Shown here: one piece after another, positions 47,122 through 58,330 of the stretch | Layout of the letters: each line of letters begins with the position of its first letter | Numbering within the stretch: the stretch's first letter is position 1 | From: Neoceratodus forsteri | Taxonomy: Eukaryota > Chordata > Ceratodontiformes > Ceratodontidae | Assembly: GCA_016271365.2 (NCBI GenBank) | Contig: CM028136.1 | Coordinates: 471,074,001 to 471,138,000, forward strand | Direction: 5' to 3' | DNA: 64,000 nucleotides | The notes under the pieces: model-generated | What the model was told of the DNA's origin: nothing | What the model saw: only the letters and a program-made list of their open reading frames with translations | The model's database searches: none | Position numbers and translations under genes: made by a program

Positions 47122-47708
47122 CTATGTTTATGAAACCTTTAAATGTTGACAATACCATGGCATAAGATGTTTTTGATAAAAGTAAAAAGTACTAGGTGAG
47201 TGTATTATAGAAAATTAAGTTAGTTGGGCTATTTAAAATGCATGTAAATTACTGTAAATTGAGCAAGTTTGAAATGTCATGGTGATTTGCATATATCCCA
47301 TAATGCTTTGCATTATGCAAGTATGTGTGATGTATTTCTTTGAAATTTGGGTTATTGTCACTGCCCTTTGGGGTAACACTTGTTTCAGTGCTTCTTCACT
47401 GAGGTTCTTTGTCTTTAGTTTGTTTGTGTTTTTTAATTTGAGTCCACACCACCCAAACAAACAAAGCCCACGTAGGGGAGGCTAAATCTTAACAGATACG
47501 TTAGATCAGAGATCAGTGAGTCAGCAGGTGCTGGCTAAGTGTACAGTAAAGACTTGCATAGTCTGTTGCTACAAACTGATGTACCAAAGAAGGGATATGC
47601 CATTGCTGAAGGTTATCTGCTGCATTTTTAATAAACATTACACAGAGATTGTGAGTTGAACTTGAAGTTCAGTTTCTGGTCCATCTGTTATCCCACAACC
47701 CCTCCACA
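47122..47708 (+). repeat. 3' LTR of Ty3/gypsy element, right part
   Basis: It matches the remaining part of the 5' LTR from TTTATGAAACC to CCCCTCCACA, including AATAAACATTACACAGAG with the poly(A) signal near 47630. GTGAG follows, the right target duplication. The apparent ORFs are also seen in the 5' LTR, so they are not genes. Confidence 0.92.
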
Positions 47709-47793
47709 GTGAGGACAAGAAAGATGACAGAGGGAGACTGTGCAGAAGAGAATAAAGAAAAAGCAGGTGTCCTGATCAGGTACTACTGCTAAG
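47709..47793 (+). mobile_element. CR1 LINE, linker segment (split copy, segment 2)
   Basis: An 85 bp piece of the CR1 between the gypsy right end and a hAT MITE. Its last codons read IRYYC, and the next segment continues LVFTMEKG, giving YYCLVFT, the CR1 equivalent of the (F/Y)xSVFT motif before the RT. Confidence 0.8.
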
Positions 47794-48149
47794 TAGTGAT
47801 GTGCAGAATTTTCTAATTCCGGCAGAATGGATATATTCATGACATTTTCTAAATTCTGCTGAATTTTATCAGACACTGAATGGCAGATTTCTACAGTAGG
47901 AAAATGCAGAATGAGTTTTCCACAACATTTCTGTGGAATTTTATTCCACAGATCTCAAAATTTGCAATGGAAATGGTTGTAGAAAGATTTTCCACACAAA
48001 AAAATGCTATTCCACAGAATATTATTCTGTGGATCACAGCAGGTGAATTTCTGCAAAAGAACCAGTGAAATTTCAGTTAAACTTCTGCCAGCACAATGGT
48101 CATTCCACGCTAGTTCTGCCGGTGTAATTCTACATTCCACACAGCACTA
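47794..48149. mobile_element. hAT-type MITE with 8 bp target duplication
   Basis: The left end is TAGTGATGTGCAGAATT and the complement of the right end TAGTGCTGTGTGGAAT, followed inward on both sides by CCGGCAGAA. It is flanked by CTGCTAAG (47786-47793) and CTGCTTAG (48150-48157), an 8 bp duplication with one change. hAT elements have 8 bp duplications and YARNG-like ends followed by TGTG. It is 356 bp, AT-rich, without a transposase. Removing it restores the CR1 frame. Confidence 0.9.
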
Positions 48150-49210
48150 CTGCTTAGTCTTCACAATGGAGAAAGGGAGGACAGACCATCAGAGAGCAGC
48201 AGGAATAATGAGAGGTGAGGTGGACACAAGTCCATTTTCAGAAGAAAGAGTCCTGAAGGGACTTGCAGCTCTGAAAGTGAATAAGGTTATTGGACAGGAT
48301 GAGATACACCCAAGAGTACTAAGGGAACTCAGGGAGGTGCTTGCTGTACCACTGATGACCTTATTCAACAGCTCACTGGAAAAAAAAGGCTTGGTTCCAG
48401 AGGACTGGAGGAGAGCAGACACAGTCCCCCTCTATAAGAGCAGCAGCAGTGAGGAGACTAGCAACTATAGGCCTGTCAGTCTCACATCAGTGGAGGGAAT
48501 TTAATGGAAGCCCTGTTAAAGGAAATGTTAATATTGTACCTTGAATCAAATGAGCTAAAGACCAAAGGCAAAATGGATTCATGAGGGGGAGGTCATGCCA
48601 GATGAATCTGATTGATTTCTTTGACTGTTAACCAGGGAAATTGATCAGGGTAGTGCAGTGGACATGACCTATTTGGACATTAGCAAGGCCTTCGACACTG
48701 TGCCACACAAGAAACTGATCAAGAAACTGAGCAATCTAAGGGTTGGATCCAAAGTGGTAAATTAGGTAAGAAACTGGTTAATGGACAGGTGACAGTGGGT
48801 GATGGTTAACTGCACTCACTCTAATGAGGGGAGGGTCACTAGTGGGATGCCACAGGGCTCAGTACTGGGACTGGTCTTCTTCAATGTCTTCATAAGTGAC
48901 ATTGCAGAAGAACTGGAAGTGAAGATATGCCTTTTTGCAAATGACACCAACATTTGTAATAGGGTGAACACTCTGGAGGGGGTGGAAAGAATGCATAGGG
49001 ACCTTAGAAAACTCAAGAAAGTGGTCAAGGGCATGGCAGCAGGGGTTCAATGCCAAAAAGTGTAAAATCATGCACCAAGAGTATAGGAACCCAGGAGATG
49101 AGTACAGGATGTGGGGAGGTACTGACAGTAATGAATCAGGAAAGTGATCATGGGGTTTTCATAACTGATGACCTCAAAGTTGCAGGGCAGTGTGACAAAG
49201 CAGCTGACAA
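48150..49210 (+). mobile_element. CR1 LINE, RT domain (split copy, segment 3)
   Basis: Frames give VFTMEKGRTD, ALKVNKVIGQDEIHPRVL, PLYKSSSSEETSNYRPVSLT (48004-48504), LDISKAFDTVPHKKLIKK after a frameshift (48670-48720), GMPQGSVLGLVFFNVFISDI and ICLFANDTNICN (48799-49065), where FADD has become FAND. The next piece, VFITDDLKVAGQCDKAADN (49150-49210), ends where a long inverted repeat begins. Frameshifts and stops make it inactive. Confidence 0.9.
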
Positions 49211-50435
49211 TGTTTTTCTCAGTATAATAAAACACATTCAAGAGCTGTGTTTACATACAATATAGCATAGAAACATAGCATTTGTTGGCAAAAAAAAAAA
49301 ACACTTAACCCAACCAATCTGTCCAGATAGTCCCTGCCTAGTAGTATTCCTCACCCTAACTGGTCTCCGATGACCCTCCCTCCTCCCTGCCTTTTTATTA
49401 ATACTCCCCTATGTCTACCCCATGCAGGCTTGAAGTCTACCACTCTTTCAGTGAAGTAATACTTTCTCACATCCTTCTTAAACTTCCCACAGTCCAGCTT
49501 CATCACACGGTCTCTGCTTCTGGTGCTGTTTCTCATTTGAAAGGGATTCCTCTCCTGTACCTTGTTCAAGCCCATGAGGTACTTGTAGGTTTCTATTGTA
49601 GGTCTCTATCATGTTGCCTCTTCCTCTCCTTTCTTCCAGGGGGTACACACTGAGATCCCTCAGTCTCTCCTCATAAGGCTTGTATTGCAACCCTGCACCA
49701 CTTTGGTTGCCCTCCTTCCGATTGCCTCCATCCTGTCTATGTCCTTTCTGAGGTATGGCCTGCAGAACTGGACAAAATGGTCCATGTGGGGTCTTACCAG
49801 TGAGCAGAAGAGTGGTACCAATGCCTTCCTCCTGCATGCTGGTGATACTTTCCCTATGCATACCCACCAGTATCTCACTGGCCCTATGGCAGGGCAGTGT
49901 GAAAAAGCAGTGGGTAGGGCCAGTGGGATGCTGGAATGCTCAGGAAGAGGTATCACCTGTTGGAGGAGGGAGGTGGTGAAACTGAGGAATCTCAACATGT
50001 ACACTGTGGGTGAGAGGAGAGTGAGAGGGGACATGGTAAAGATCTACAAGTACCTCACCTGGGTGAACAAGGTACAGGATGGAAGTTTCTGCTAGATGAG
50101 AATGAGCATCAGGACCAGAGGGCATGTAATGAAGCTGGAAGGTGGAAATTTTAAGAGAGATGTGACAAAGTACTACTTCACTGAAAGAGTAGTGGATGTC
50201 TGGAACAGACTGCCAGAGAAAGTGGTAGACATACTGTAGGGGAGTATTAATAAATTGGCAGGGTGGAGGGAGAGTAGCCTGGAGGGTGAAGAGACCTACT
50301 AGTCAGGGACCACCTGGACAGATTGGATGGGCCAAGTGTTTTTTTTTCTAACCAACAAATGCTATGTTTCTATGCTATACTACATGTAAACACAGCTCTT
50401 AAATATGTTACATTATACTGAGAACAACTTCAACA
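49211..50435. repeat. Long inverted repeat built on CR1 3' ends
   Basis: The left arm (to about 49870) is CR1 3' end on the minus strand: starts GAAACATAGCATTTGTTGG at 49267 and includes VRPHMDHFVQFCRPYLRKDI. The right arm (about 49870-50387) is CR1 on the plus strand with QCEKAVGRASGMLE, YYFTERVVDVWNRLPEKVV, and the end CCAACAAATGCTATGTTTCTATG. The flanks outside both CR1 ends are also inverted: AAGAGCTGTGTTTACAT (49240) and ATGTAAACACAGCTCTT (50385). The flanks continue to CTCAGTATAAT / ATTATACTGAG. This indicates inverted duplication of a CR1 together with its flank. Confidence 0.8.
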
Positions 50436-50562
50436 ATCTTCTCATTGTGTAATACCAGACTGTTAAAAGCTGTCTGTTTCTGTGGTAAAAGGAATGTGAC
50501 CTTTATCCTCTTCCCTTTCAGTATCCTGTATCAAGGGTGCCTGCCACCACAGAAATAGAGGA

Positions 50563-50721
50563 TAATGGATGGGAATCAGTTAACAACCACACTGTATTCA
50601 CTTCGAGTGGCTGCCAGGGCAACATTGTAAACCTTGAGAGCGAAGATTGAGAGGTTTACTGGTGTCATGGCAACCCTGAGTAGTGAATTCAGCATGATTA
50701 TTAACTGATGCCCATCCATTA
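50563..50721. mobile_element. Hairpin MITE copy B (TAATGGATGGG ends)
   Basis: 159 bp, left end TAATGGATGGGAATCAGTTAA, complement of the right TAATGGATGGGCATCAGTTAA, arms complementary to a centre AAACCTTGAGAGCGAAGATT. The sequence between ends and centre differs from copy A at 27017-27173, while ends and centre are alike. No coding. Superfamily not known to me. Confidence 0.8.
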
Positions 50722-51075
50722 GCTTTTATAGTGTATGAGCACCAGTTAAAGGAAATGTGTCCTTACATCTCATTTTTTTAACTTTGCGCCGCTCTCCTTT
50801 AGGTTCAGTTCCCAACACTGAGGCAGTTCATGTCTGGAGATGAGCATGCGCGAGACAACATACAAACCTTGCTCCTCCTGAATGGTTGTGGCAGTGAAAC
50901 ATCTACCCAGAAATGAATGGTGCTTAAAAAAAAAGCATGGTAAGAACATAGTTGTCAAGGTAAAGTGCTGGACTAAAGTCCCAGTGATTGGAGTGGAGCT
51001 GCAGCTCTAATCGATTCCTCCACCCCTGTGGCAGTTCCCTCTATCCTCGTGAACCCATTGGGACAGTTGCTGATG

Positions 51076-51147
51076 TTGTTATGGTATCTTTGTGACATAG
51101 TCAAGAGGGGTTAACAACCTCTTGACTTTATAACGATACCATAACAA
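51076..51147. repeat. Hairpin, possible degraded MITE of the same group
   Basis: TTGTTATGGTATC (51076-51088) pairs with GATACCATAACAA (51135-51147), and inside it GTCAAGAGG pairs with CCTCTTGAC. The right flank GAATTCCATCCATAA resembles the end of the TAATGGATGG MITEs. The left end was not found. Confidence 0.6.
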
Positions 51148-51418
51148 GGATAAGAATTCATCGAATTCCATCCATAATCACCCTCCCCCATACATTATTA
51201 CAGTATTTCCTTCAGATTGAAAATTAAACATAACAAATAAAAACAGTATGAATAAATATTTCAAACTACACTACTTTGTTCTGATATAAGTCTGAATGGG
51301 TGATAAGAGGGTGTCTCTCAGCTTGTTGGATTCTTAACTTTGGTTGCCCTCCAAAATTTGTGGATCTGGAGTGAGTGCCATTTTGGGTGAATATAGGGTT
51401 AGAAGTCAGGAGGAGCAT

Positions 51419-52203
51419 ATTTTTTTTTATTTATATTTTATTGATTTTTCCCAGCTAGAATGTACAGCTCATCACAAGATTCATCAAGATACCAATCTCC
51501 AAACCAGGCCAAACCAAAGTCATCTAGGTGCTTCTTGAATTACAGGCTAAGACAGAAAGAAACAGAGATTTACTCAGACATGTCATAGCAAAGTCCCTAA
51601 CACATAATCAGATGCCCATATTGCAGCTTCAGTATTACACTGTGCTTACTAGTGGATTACTTGTCAGACGACAAACCCCTGGATAAGATTAACCTCATAT
51701 AGAAAAGAAAATCATACCAACTATATAGAAAGAGGTAAAAATGTAAACATATAACACTAACAATAAACATATTTAGCTGAAGTTCATAAGCCTATAAAAG
51801 GCTGATGTCTGATAATGGAGGATACCTAACTGGGTTTTCTCTTAGGACAATAGTGACTGATATGGGGAGGTGGCAAACTTACTGCTGGGGGTGATCCTTA
51901 TTTACATCCCAGGTCCATTTTTCTCACTAGGGGCTCTCTGGCTCATATTCTCCCCTTCATTCCTTCTACCATCAGTACTATGCAGGGTCAGAAAGGGTCC
52001 CCACACTGCTTCAAATCAGTGTCTTTTACCAACAGCTAGGTAGGAAAGTCGCTCATACCCTGCAAGTGTGTACATCTTTTCTTCCCATTCAATAATTGTG
52101 TCAATCTTTGCCATTCTCCAGTGCCAGAATAATGCTCTCTTGACTTCTGTAATAGCGGCCATGAACCAGGAGTGCAGTGGTTTGTGCATAATAGGCAAGT
52201 GCG
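51419..52203 (-). mobile_element. L1/Tx1-like LINE, 3' end (split copy, segment 2)
   Basis: The minus-strand frame 52213-52016 encodes AAITEVKRALFWHWRMAKID and WEEKMYTLAGYERLSYLAVG, the C-terminal end of L1-clade ORF2 (family: AKRxIxxHWR...WxxxMxxxxxMExLTY). The 3' UTR runs to a tail seen as T10ATTTAT at 51420. The upstream part of the same copy lies at 53578-55880, separated by a plus-strand L1. Confidence 0.82.
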
Positions 52204-53577
52204 ACTTCCCCACTTCAAACTTTATTACTGGGCCAGCTATGCTGCAAAATATCTAGGAAGGGTGGCTGATGTCAGCACTGAGGCTCTGAACCTATATTAC
52301 CCTCTATTGCTCAGGCTGGAAAAAAAAAATAATCTCGGCACAGGGACTTCCCCCCTCACCCTCCTGCATATACCCTCTAAGTTTATCCCATCAGCTCTTG
52401 TTGAGACTCCAATAGGAATCTTTGTAAAGGCACACAATTAGGTGTGTTCTTCTGTGTCCTACAGATGTATACAGGACCCAACCCAGCATCTTACTGGTTA
52501 CCCGAATCTCTTGATAGGTGGGAAGATGGTAAAGGATTCCTGGCTCCCACAACTCACAAAGATCTCTGTTGCAGAGATATGGAGTAATGGACAGGTCCTG
52601 CCATCCGGGGACATCGCCTGTATCAATAACCTAAATCCGCAGTCGAGCTTTAAAGTGTTTCAGCTCAGGCATGTGCTGGGGAAGGCCCAGTTATTTCAAG
52701 ATGCTAGAGAGGAAGGTAGGTTCCTGTACCCACTCAGAGAAGTAGCAACACAACCTCATGTGGTTGCTGGTATCTATTCTACACTCCTAGGGAAAGCCTT
52801 CCAATGAGCAGATGGGTCCTCTGGTTATTGGAATGCTCAATTTCCAGGGAAAAGATTTAATTGGGAGAAGATATGGGCTGACACCCATAGGTTTGTTTCT
52901 CAAGACAGGTTGAGACTGATGCAATACCAAATTATCAACAACATGTATTACACTCCGGTCAAGCTAGCCAAAATGAACAGAGCCCCCTCGTCAGCCTGCA
53001 GGCGCTGCTTGCAGGCAGAGGGTTCCCTGTTCCACATATTTTGGGAATGTCCGAAGGTGGTTCCACTGTGGAATATTATTAAACAAAAAATGGATCCATT
53101 ACTGGGTTTAACGGAATACAGACAGCCTGCCTCCTGTCTTTTGGGAGATTTCTCCCAGATACCTATCACCGAGAGAAAATACCTTCTAAGAAACTAATAC
53201 TGAGACACTGGCTGGATGTGGAGTACAGTATATCTTAACTTTGGAGTGGTTACAGGAGCTACTTTCTAATCTTGCTGTGGAGAGAAAATGATTGCTAATA
53301 TAACCAATAAATCACCTAAGTTTGAGAAATGCTGGGGAAAACTGCACACTTTATATACTCTTTAGTAAGAACTTTTATTTTAAGCATACATTTAAATTAT
53401 AATTGCCTTTCTGTTTTCTATTTTTCAGTACTGCTGATGCCATGGGTGGGGAGTGTGGGAGGGAGAGTTCTGGGAATATTTGTATTGTTATGTATGATGT
53501 CTATTATAATGTTGTATTCAAATCAGCCTTTTAAGGCCAGCAATAAAGTATTTTGAGTTTCAAAAAAAAAAAATAAT
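52204..53577 (+). mobile_element. L1/Tx1-like LINE, 5'-truncated copy inserted in another L1
   Basis: Plus-strand frames: RLPHFKLYYWASYAAKYL at 52200, SAVEIW-type C-terminal region to 52807, then RLMQYQIINNMYYTPVKLAK, CRRCLQAEGSLFHIFWECPK (Cys/His knuckle) and IIKQKMDPLLG (52910-53197), then LILRHWLDVEYS near 53195. It ends in an A-rich tail (53562-53577). The copy is flanked by AATAGGCAAGTGCG (52190-52203) and AATAAGCAAGCGCA (53578-53591), a 14 bp target duplication with three changes. The RT is missing by 5' truncation. Confidence 0.87.
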
Positions 53578-55880
53578 AATAAGCAAGCGCATAGTGCTCT
53601 CAAGACAATGAGGTAGGCATCTCTGGGGACTGCATGCATTAAAATTCATTCCATTGAGGGCAGGATTTGGTTCTACCATGCCTGAAGGTTAGGACATCAC
53701 CACCAAATGTGGGGCAGAGTGCCCTCATGCTTACCACACCATCAGCACTCTGGTTTTGAAATCAGGTTCATCTTGTGTAAAAGTACAGGAATGTAGTACC
53801 ACAAGTGCAGCATTTTAATTTGCAGCAATCTGCCTCCTGTATCACTGCATGCCTCACACGCATTTTTCCAATAGCACTCCCACTCTGCCTGTGTGAGCTT
53901 ATGGCCTAAAAGCTTATCCCATTGAATCCACAACTGATCGATAGAAGAAGCACACTCATCCAGCAGTCTCCGGTATATACAGTCAATCTTTGGCGGGAGC
54001 CTTTAAATCTACTGCCTGCATCTCCCATATCCCTCTGGTCAACAGCTGAAGCTGAGTGCCCATGAGGGTAGTTAACAAGTGATGCAGTTGCATATAATGC
54101 CACTTGTGGGAGGTACTATAGGTAGGGAAGCCTAGTGCATAAGTTCAGTGTAGGACTTAAGGCAGCATGTGGTGGGGGAAAACAGGTCTCCTGTTCTTTC
54201 TAAGCCAGCTTTTCCCAGGTTGGCCCATGCAAATGGTGCCCTTCCTGTCTGCAACTGAGCGTTATGCCACAACAGCCATAGATAGCGTAGGACATCCCAT
54301 GTCTGACCCAGCACCTTCTTAAGCTCATGCCACACGAGTGGCATATGCCTGAGTGGGAGTACAGTTAACCTTCTTTGCTGGGTTCCATAAAGCAAGTTCT
54401 GGGGTCTGTTCTCCCCATTCCTTTTTCCAGATTGACCCACCAGGCTACAACCTTCACTTTTTCCATATGGGGCCACATCCAAATATGCCTGAGCCCCATT
54501 GCCATATAATATCCCTTAAACGAAGGGGTCCTAATGTCCCCCTATGGCCAACGGGCATTTATTCTCAGGGTGAAGAATCTAGCCTTGCTTCCTTCCCACA
54601 GAAAGTCATCCATGACAGCAGACAACTGTTTCCAAATTGTATCTGCCAACTTTAGCGGCAGGTACAGTATTAAATATAGAACCTTGGGGAGAACTATCAT
54701 CTGCAGTGTCTGCAATTCCCCATAGGGAAAGGCAGAGGTGCTTCCACCTGGCAACATCCTCTTTCAGACTCTTAACTAAGGGTTCAAAATATAGAACAGA
54801 CCAGTACTGATATTTGGGAGAAATATGCAATCCCAAGTACTGTACTTTATGGATTGCAAAGCCCAACTTAGTCCTTTGCCTGCTAGCATGAGATTGGTAT
54901 GCCTGGAATTCAGATGTATTACTTCTGTTTTTCTCCAATTATTTTTCAGACCTAATAGTTAAGAGAAACAGATTAATAAGGCCACTAGGGCCAGAACTGA
55001 GGTGGTAGAGTTGCTTAACATTATTAATATCTGCAAAGAGCATTGCCTTATAAGACTCACCCTCTACATCCACTTCTGAACAGTCTTTGAGTCTCTGAGC
55101 TTTTGCACCAATGTCTCAATAGCTAGGACAAACAGAGCTGGGGACAAGAGGCACCCTAGCATGTACCTCTGCCTAGCTTAAATGCAGAAGAGAGCCTCCC
55201 ATTCATCAATAATGCTGCCTGCGAATTGGCATAGATGACTTGAACCCACCTAATGAATGTCTCTCTGAAGCCAAATTCCCTTAGGACTTGTGTTAGATGA
55301 TAGGACCACTCAACTAAATTGAAGGCTTTCTCTGTATCTAGTACTACAGCTGCCATGGAGTCTGGGGAGGATGCTTTGGCCCACATCAGGTTGACCAGTC
55401 TCCTGATGTCTGCTCCATCTCCGCCTGTCACAAACCTGACCTGGATTATATGGACTAAGAGAGGCAGCATCTTATCAAGCCGAGTTGCCAAAACATTGGC
55501 TAGAATTTTATATCCCACGTTCAAAACAGAGATGGGGTGATACCTAGAGCACTCAAAGGGATCCTTACCCTTTTTCACAAGGACTGAGATGGTTGCATTA
55601 TTCATTGTTTCTGGTAGTGGTCTTCACCTTCCAGGCATCCTGTAGCCAATAAGGGGCTGACAAGGTCTCCGACTGCCTTGTAGACATCCACTGGGAAGCC
55701 ATTGGGCCCCATTGCCTTTCCACCTTACTTGTTACTAATAGCTTCCAGGATCTCTTGAAGGCTGATGGGGCATTCCATCCTCTCTGCAGTTCCTCACTTA
55801 ACTAAGCAGTGGTAAATGAAGGTAAGAATTCCCAGATCTCTTTTAATATGCCCTCTCTCAGCCTTAGTCTCAGAAGAATA
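53578..55880 (-). mobile_element. L1/Tx1-like LINE, RT part (split copy, segment 1)
   Basis: Minus strand: ECPISLQEILEAIS and KAMGPNGFPVDVYKAVGDL (55690-55760), YHPISVLNVGYKILANVL, VLDTEKAFNLVEWSYL-like block (55156-55605), LSPALFVLAIETLVQKLRDS near 55110, and KAMLFADINNV near 55040, in which FADD has become FADI. Then LGLHISPKYQYWS and LKEDVARWKHLCLSLWG (54606-54938) and IQWDKLLGHKLTQAEW, LLQIKMLHLWYYIPVLLHK (53742-53933). Order and motifs are L1 clade. No endonuclease domain is found upstream. It is inactive. Confidence 0.87.
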
Positions 55881-56500
55881 CAATCCCTGGTAATAGTCTC
55901 AGCAGACAGCATTTACTCCAGCTGCGTCTACTATGATGAAATCCACAATTGCTGCTGCTATGCTGACAGAGAGAGCTGGTCCTTCAAACATGGGCAGCCA
56001 GCCCAAAAACTACACAGTCATAGAGCAAGCACTCGAGCAAAGAATAAGGTCACAATGAACATAGTGCAAATGCAGATTTAATAAAGACTTCTACAGGTAG
56101 GTCCAAATCAAACCCTCACCCCTAGCACCTTGGCAGTGAAGCCTGCTAAGGGGGTATAGGTAACAGACAAAAGTGCTGCATACAAGTACTAAATCAAGTA
56201 GTGACATCATAAGTCAAGTGATCACGTACAACAAATAAGCACACTTCAAGAAATCTTTCCAAAAAATAAAAGAGCAAACAACAATCAGGTGCTATACAAT
56301 CTAAAAATGCAGTCTGTTAAAGTTCATACATACTGGGTTCTATAAAGAAATACATATAGAACAACATCTCATATAATGTTATTTACTAAAGAATTCATTG
56401 TATTAATTATTTAAGGCTTAAATAAGCATCTATTCATTGATGAGAGATGAATTTATGAACTTTGCATGGAAAAATGAAGTCAGAGCCACTATCAATAATC
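55881..56500. other. Unassigned interval
   Basis: No domain recognised. It lies between the L1 RT and the Penelope-like element and may hold 3' untranslated sequence of the latter. Confidence 0.4.
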
Positions 56501-58330
56501 AGAAAAAAGACAGAAAGAATTTGCTTCAGCAATAGATTCAGTGATCACCCCCTCAGGTGCAAATCCCACCCGGGCCACTGGTTTGAGGAGCTACATAAAT
56601 GCTGCTTTTAGCTAAGACCAAGGTTGGTGAAGATCCTTCCTGTAGAAAGAAGAAATAAGATAGAGAGAAACAAGTTGATACATTATATACATTTTAAAGT
56701 GGATCAACTTATCAGAATATTGATTTCTCAAAATAATACGTATCCCTTACACTTTATGTGGTAGAAGAACACTTAATCTTAAAGATGATCTAGGACAGAA
56801 ATCTTTGCACAATCTTTCATCTTTTTTTGAGAAATGGTTTCAAGTCCCACTGGTCATTAAGCCCATCCTGCTTAGTGCTTACCGGTCTATAGATCCATTC
56901 ACTTTTTTTTGAAGCAACAGATTAACTCTATCGCTCCCAGATTTCATGGGTGGAACTCACTGAATCCCCATGAATTTAAGTCCCACTGGGTTTGCAGCAT
57001 GGTGTTGTGAGAAATGAGCCACTACAGGAGTCCAATTTCCTATTTACTATATTTCTGACATGCTCCTGTATGCTTGTCTTCAGGGGCCTGGTAGTACAGC
57101 CTATGTATTGCATGTTACAGGTGCACCATAGTACATATACTACAAAGGCTGTACTGTAAGTGATACATTCTCTAACTGAAAACTTTAATTGAAATTTTGC
57201 ACCTGTGACACTTGTACATCCCCACTGATCTCCATTGTAAACAATTAGAGTGCTGATCTCCTATTTCTGTTTCTGGTTTCATACGGCTATAGACCAAACA
57301 GTCTCTAATATCGAAGCCTCTGCTAAATGTAGTATAGGGTGTCTCCCTTCCCACCCTAGCTACCTGCTGATCCCCTAACAAAATGTACCAGTTGCGGTAC
57401 ACTATGTTACCAGTTTGGCCATCCCAGTTATTGAATTCCATAACAAATGTCACAGGGACAGTTTCAGTGAGCTTTTGTTTACTTTGTTTCTTTTTATCTA
57501 ATAGATCTGACCTTGGTCTATTTGCAGCTTTGTCTCTAGCCTCTGCTAGCAACTCTTTTGAGTAGGCTCATATAAGGAATCTGGTTTCAAGCTCACTAAC
57601 TTGAACTTCAAAATCACTATTGTCAGAGCAGCCCTGCATAAGCGGAGGAACTGTCTATAGGGAACTGAGTTTTTCAGTCTCACTGTGTGGGCACTGTCGG
57701 CTCTTAATACAGACTGTGTGGCTGTGTTTGTGGCTTTACTATAGCATTTAGTTTTTACACAGCTCTGAGCATCATCTGGTCTGGAAATGGTGACATCCAG
57801 GAAATGTATTGTATCTTTACTTGATGTAGTAGTAAATCTTAAGTTGAGGGTATTAATGTTGATCCGCTCTATGAATTCCTCAATTTCATAGGGGGTTGCC
57901 ATACCAGACACAGATGATGTCATCAATAAAGTGCTGCCAAAAATGGATCCTGGAAAAAAATGGGTTTATATCTTGGTTAAAAATAACCTCTTCCTCCCAG
58001 CATTCCAGAAATAATTGGCAAACAACGGTGCCATAGAGGCCCCCATGGTTGCTATCCTCTCCCCAGGCAGCATCTTGAAAGTTTGACCAATTGCCAAAGT
58101 TGAGAACTGAGGCCCTGCATTCTATGAAAGTCACTTCCAGGAATGTAATGGTGCCATGAAGAGTTCTGAAGTGACTAAAGAAAGTTATAGTGCCCTCCCC
58201 AAAAGCCCTCATCTCCAGGGTCAGAACCTCAGGTGGTGAGGAAGCTCACAGTCTGGAGTGGTCACCCCATCTCACCAGCCTTGTGTAAGGGCCTCCATGC
58301 AAGTTCATACTAAGTCACAGTGGAGCAGAG
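56500..58330 (-). mobile_element. Penelope-like element (RT plus GIY-YIG endonuclease remnant)
   Basis: Minus strand, in protein order. RT part 58212-57886: GLYGTVVCQLFLECWEEEVI, NPFFSRIHFW and HFIDDIICVWYG with the catalytic FIDD. Next 57926-57546: IHFLDVTISR, RADSAHTVRLKNSVPYRQFL, RLCR. Then 57552-57172: VTFVMEFN, RNWYILLGDQQVARVG, GFDIRDCLVYSRM, MYKCHRCK. Then, after a frameshift near 57170: VVYVLWCTCNMQYIGCTTRP, LKTSIQEHV, the GIY-YIG nuclease core with QYIG. This RT-thumb-GIY-YIG order is diagnostic of endonuclease-bearing Penelope elements. Frameshifts make it inactive. Both ends are approximate. Confidence 0.85.

Noticed and set aside
52164..53577. Twin-priming inversion within a single L1
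   Set aside because: The inner segment has its own A tail, C-terminal region and target duplication, so it is a separate insertion.
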